Source of the DNA: Solitalea agri
GTDB lineage: Bacteria > Bacteroidota > Bacteroidia > Sphingobacteriales > Sphingobacteriaceae
Length of the DNA stretch: 64,000 nt
Assembly (NCBI RefSeq): GCF_023914155.1
Contig: NZ_JAMWYS010000006.1
Coordinates: forward strand, 163,785 to 227,784
Direction of reading: 5' to 3'
The notes beneath the pieces are model-generated. The model saw nothing but the letters and a program-made list of their open reading frames with translations. It had not been told where the DNA came from and did not search any database. This document shows, piece by piece, positions 60,887 to 64,000 of the stretch. The position numbers and the translations under genes were made by a program. Each line of letters starts with the position of its first letter. The first letter of the stretch is position 1.

Positions 60887-63364
60887 CTATTTACCTAGTT
60901 CAATCATATTCACAAATAAACGGTAGGCACCCGGAACACCGGCAGGCAGTTCTCTAAAAAATGATAACCCGGTATACACAAAATAACCCTTACCATATTT
61001 AGTAATGATAGTACTTCCCTTGGATGAGTTCTCTCCTGGATCGTTTAAACTAATTGGTGTTTCATAATTCTTATCCCAATCAGAAGCGAAATAAATTCCT
61101 CTTTCCTGAATCCAGCCTTTAAAGTCATCTGAAGTGATCTTATTCGGACTATTTAAAACCCGATGCCTTGGTATTTCAAAACGGATCTCCGCATTTTCAT
61201 CCGTTACCCGATCTCTAGAAATAGTAAAAGGAAATGGCCCGATTTCAGATTTTACACCGCCTAGAAAATTATTGGTATTGTATTGAACGATTAAATTCCC
61301 TCCGTTTTGAACGTAATTCATCAACTTGTTATAATAGAATTTCATTCTATCATTAGTATTATAAGCTCTAACGCCAATTACAATAGCATCGTAAACCGAA
61401 AGGTCAACTCCATCAGAAAGCATATCATCTGTTAGCATTTTTACATGATAGCCTAATTGTGCCAAATTATGAGGGATATCATCTCCTGCTCCTTTAATAT
61501 AGCCAATATTCTCAGACCGCTTATTCAGGTTAAACCTTACAACCTTGGCCTGTGCATCAGGATACAATGTTTGAATAGGAATATGTTTATAATCAATTAC
61601 CGTTTCACCCTTTGAATAAGTATTTCCATCTATGGTCGCTACAGCATTAATAATTGCTGTTGAATTTTCGCTTGGTGGAATAATCTCAAAGCTTACATCC
61701 ATTTCTTCATCTTTCTTTTGAAGGTTGAAAGGAATAGAGGCAGGATTACTTTTCCAACTAGATGGCAGATCGAGTTTCAAAACTCCTTTACAACTCTCCT
61801 TTCCTGCTTTAAGAACAATCTTAATATTACGTGATTTGCTTGATGGGAATACGTATGCTTTTGCATCCATATTGATCATTACCGGTGGAGTAATTTGAAT
61901 CGGTCTATAAAGCTCTCCATCCACCGGATCAACCCATTTATAAATCACAGGTCTGTTAATAGCTAAAGACTGACCTTCAATAGTAAGAACAAATCCAACT
62001 TGCAAAGGAACTGGAGCCTCAGCCTGACCAATTAAATTCTGGTCCTTTACCGTAAACATACCTTCCGAATGTTTATAAGTAAGCCAATAAGGGTTATTGT
62101 AAGAAGTCGTCGGGTCTAGAGTAATAACTTTATCTTCTTTGCAAAGCTGATCACGCTCTAAACTTTTATTTACAGAAACAGTCTCACCATTAGGGAAATT
62201 AATCTTCTCAAGGATAACGGCAGTATCTGCCCTGTTAATTGCATTGATTGAAATCTTCAATTGCTGTCCTGGAGTAATTGAAAAATCTGTCGCTGTTGCT
62301 TCAAGGTAAATTCCAGAACAGGCAATAATCAGATTTACCAATTCCTTCTGCTTTTGAACCTTCCAGTAAGCATCCTTTATCTGGTCTAACGCTTTGTAAG
62401 CTTGTATCAGATCTGAAAGTATCGTGGAAGGTTCATCAGTTAAAAATTCATCCTGAGCCTTCTTTATCCATTGTTTAAAAGTTTCAGCTCCCTCTATTCT
62501 ATTAGCCGATAAGTCGATATCGTCAAACACATCAGTTGCTGCCGCACTACCTTTGATCGGTTTAAAATATTCGGTCACCGAACCTCTTGTGCGGGCCGCA
62601 CCAAACCCTTGACTTTTATGCATGCTCCTACTTTCACCAGCAAGTTCTCCATAAGATTTTCCTAGCATTGGATTAAACTGACCAACCTCTTGTGCTAAAT
62701 TACCAGTCATATCAGCATTCGGATTCCAAAAACGAGACGCATTATTATAGATCAATCGTTTTGCTTGCCAAGGTTGAACATATTTCAGTTGTTCAGGATA
62801 TCTATTAGGATCAGCAGCAGCAACAAACGCTTCTTCAGCTAAAATTGCTGAAGCCGTATGATGTCCATGCCCTCCACTACCATCAGTTGCAAAACGGGTT
62901 ATGATAATATCGGGTCTGAAACGACGAATAGTCCAAACTACATCAGCCAGGATAGAATCCTTATTCCATATTTTAAATGTTTCATCTGGATTTTTAGAAA
63001 ACCCGAAATCATTAGCCCTTGTAAAAAACTGTTCAGCTCCATCTATGCGCCTGGCTGCTAACAATTCCTGAGTTCTAATTAATCCTAGCAACTCACCTTG
63101 CTGATCACCAATAAGATTTTGCCCTCCATCACCACGTGTCATTGATAAATAACCTGTGCGAACACATTTTTCATTGGCCAACCATGAAATCAAACGAGTA
63201 TTCTCATCATCAGGATGCGCTGCAACATAAAGAGCAGCTCCAAACGTGTTCAGCTTTTTTAGAGCAAGTAAAATTTCAGAAGAACTTAGCGATTTAGGTT
63301 GTTGGGCTTTAACAGTAATAAAAGCAAAAAGGATAAAACTTAATAGAAATAGAGGTTTCCGCAT
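60887..63364 (-). CDS. Exported PIG-L deacetylase with GATase1-like C-terminal domain
   Basis: This 825-residue exported protein has a signal peptide (1-20, VKAQ). The zinc deacetylase motif AHPDDE is at 49-54, and the third ligand His168 lies in GSGGHGHHTAS, typical of the PIG-L/LmbE fold. The middle part (about 270-600) is beta-rich. The C-terminal 200 residues (GYHVKMLTDDML..., YDAIVIGVRAYN, NGGNLIVQYN) look like a GATase1/ThuA-type domain. It probably removes N-acetyl groups from sugar substrates in the periplasm; the neighbouring symporter may take up the product. The start at 63364 gives the signal peptide; codons upstream to 63460 are leader. Confidence 0.9.
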   Translation of the reverse strand: MRKPLFLLSFILFAFITVKAQQPKSLSSSEILLALKKLNTFGAALYVAAHPDDENTRLISWLANEKCVRTGYLSMTRGDGGQNLIGDQQGELLGLIRTQELLAARRIDGAEQFFTRANDFGFSKNPDETFKIWNKDSILADVVWTIRRFRPDIIITRFATDGSGGHGHHTASAILAEEAFVAAADPNRYPEQLKYVQPWQAKRLIYNNASRFWNPNADMTGNLAQEVGQFNPMLGKSYGELAGESRSMHKSQGFGAARTRGSVTEYFKPIKGSAAATDVFDDIDLSANRIEGAETFKQWIKKAQDEFLTDEPSTILSDLIQAYKALDQIKDAYWKVQKQKELVNLIIACSGIYLEATATDFSITPGQQLKISINAINRADTAVILEKINFPNGETVSVNKSLERDQLCKEDKVITLDPTTSYNNPYWLTYKHSEGMFTVKDQNLIGQAEAPVPLQVGFVLTIEGQSLAINRPVIYKWVDPVDGELYRPIQITPPVMINMDAKAYVFPSSKSRNIKIVLKAGKESCKGVLKLDLPSSWKSNPASIPFNLQKKDEEMDVSFEIIPPSENSTAIINAVATIDGNTYSKGETVIDYKHIPIQTLYPDAQAKVVRFNLNKRSENIGYIKGAGDDIPHNLAQLGYHVKMLTDDMLSDGVDLSVYDAIVIGVRAYNTNDRMKFYYNKLMNYVQNGGNLIVQYNTNNFLGGVKSEIGPFPFTISRDRVTDENAEIRFEIPRHRVLNSPNKITSDDFKGWIQERGIYFASDWDKNYETPISLNDPGENSSKGSTIITKYGKGYFVYTGLSFFRELPAGVPGAYRLFVNMIELGK

Positions 63365-63464
63365 TATTGGTCGATTTGGAAAACTAAGATAGAGTAAAAA
63401 TACAATTGGTGAAGAATCGAATAGATTAAAATAACTGTTACACTTTAAGCTTAGGGACAAAAGA

Positions 63465-63590
63465 AAAACAGACGTGTTACAAACGTATGTAGAAGTAGGA
63501 ATAAGTTTATTAACTATTAACGATAATGCTTTCGGTCAAATAAATAATAACAAAATACTTAGAAAACCCTTAGCAAGTCTTAGCTCACAT
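63465..63590. other. Upstream region of the PIG-L operon
   Basis: About 125 nt beyond the operon leader, AT-rich and without a clear gene or repeat. A -7-like TATTTTTA is present on the minus strand at about 63396-63403, upstream of the chosen PIG-L start. Confidence 0.35.
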
Positions 63591-63597
63591 ACTATCA

Positions 63598-63690
63598 GTC
63601 CCGCTTTCCATTCCAAGTCCTCACCAGCCTGACACAAGCTAGCGTCTGGCTGCGGGCTTTCCATTGCAATCGGGTTTAGGGAACCCGGGC
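63598..63690. repeat. Repeat-like segment with 'CTTTCCATT' words
   Basis: GTCCCGCTTTCCATTCCAAG (63599-63618) and GCGGGCTTTCCATTGCAATC (63652-63671) repeat the same word about 53 nt apart with divergence. It is a known kind of intergenic repeat in this phylum, read here from memory. Confidence 0.45.
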
Positions 63691-63710
63691 AGCATGTTAT
63701 TTAGCTGATG

Positions 63711-63925
63711 AAAAATGGTTTTATTGTTTTATGGTATTATTGTTCTATGGTTAAAAATAAACCACAGCGTTACACAGGGTTTCACAGAGAGGTTTACACC
63801 CCGTGTTGCTCAGTGAAACCCTAGGGTTGTAAACCGTTAACCATACAACCATTTCACAATAAAAAACTCCGTGCACCTCGGTGCAACCCTGTGGTTATCC
63901 AACTCTTTAACAATTTCACCATAAA
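63711..63925. repeat. Large nested imperfect inverted repeat
   Basis: AACCACAGCGTTACACAGGG (from 63759) and the reverse complement of the block ending at 63896 match over about 30 nt with a few changes. Outside these, GTTTTATGGT words on the left match TTTCACCATAAAACC near 63914-63928 in opposite sense. The centre contains GGTTTACACC and GTAAACC. It has no coding potential. Confidence 0.6.
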
Positions 63926-63963
63926 ACCAATTTAGCCATTTAGGGATGGCTATAAACAAACAA

Positions 63964-63992
63964 AGCCCCGCATTGCTGCAGGGCTTGTATAA
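63964..63992 (-). terminator. Terminator of a leftward gene beyond the window
   Basis: Stem AAGCCCCGCA / TGCAGGGCTT (one mismatched pair) with a short loop; on the minus strand it is followed by TTTGTTTGTTT. It presumably ends a gene coming from the right edge. Confidence 0.6.
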
Positions 63993-64000
63993 AAATCGGC

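Noticed and set aside
1..64000. CRISPR array, prophage or integrative element
   Set aside because: No regularly spaced direct repeats with unique spacers and no phage, integrase or transposase genes were found on either strand.

Overview
The window looks like chromosomal DNA of a free-living member of the Bacteroidota, most likely of the Sphingobacteriales (Pedobacter/Solitalea-like). The lineage is an inference. It rests on many -7 promoter elements of the form TAnnTTTG placed close to start codons, few recognisable Shine-Dalgarno sequences, a 287-residue primary sigma factor, a MurF-alanine racemase fusion, DUF5777 and Haem_bd proteins, and AT-rich DNA. The left part (1-24.6 kb) is mostly housekeeping: an MBL-fold hydrolase, the primary sigma factor, a long-form GAPDH, an aldo/keto reductase, a Bcr/CflA-type efflux pump, Smc, a U32-family protein followed by a ferredoxin, a LolD-like ABC ATPase in one block with two degenerate enzymes (ATP-grasp and HAD), sucC, asnS, a YciO/Sua5 protein, a vanadium-haloperoxidase-like lipoprotein, an HPP protein and NhaA.

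From 24.6 to 28.5 kb a leftward trpD-trpF-trpB-trpA operon lies behind a ribosome-mediated attenuator. Its 19-codon leader peptide has three consecutive Trp codons, followed by an antiterminator segment and a terminator. trpE, trpG and trpC are not in the window. The region 28.7-40.8 kb holds YitT, a KirBac-type channel, hydrolases, RecR, an SSS symporter, a LOG protein, a patatin, a DUF502 protein, MurF-Alr and RecX. A tRNA array (three Gly-GCC, two Leu-UAA) follows at 40.95-41.5 kb.

The most system-like locus is 42.1-48.0 kb: a co-directional block encoding a YceI-like lipoprotein, a CX4CH haem protein, a DUF5777 beta-barrel, a 76-residue anchor-like protein, a Tat-type four-cluster Fe-S lipoprotein, an NrfD membrane quinone protein, a C-terminally anchored beta-rich periplasmic protein and an anchored monohaem cytochrome c. 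There is no molybdopterin or other catalytic subunit, so it resembles a quinone/periplasmic-cytochrome electron-transfer module. The 76-residue protein resembles a free-standing copy of the N-terminus of the Fe-S protein.

The right part holds a TauE/SafE protein, mnmA, trxB, a DAACS symporter, rplU-rpmA, a Dph6-like protein, a THUMP-like methyltransferase, a sterol-desaturase-type protein, a lipase, and a leftward PIG-L deacetylase - 31-residue membrane protein - SSS symporter operon. The 31-residue gene starts 1 nt after the deacetylase stop and overlaps the symporter start (ATGA). Several intergenic spaces carry imperfect inverted repeats built of short repeated words, some wrapped around a terminator-like hairpin. 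No insertion sequences, phage genes or CRISPR arrays were seen.
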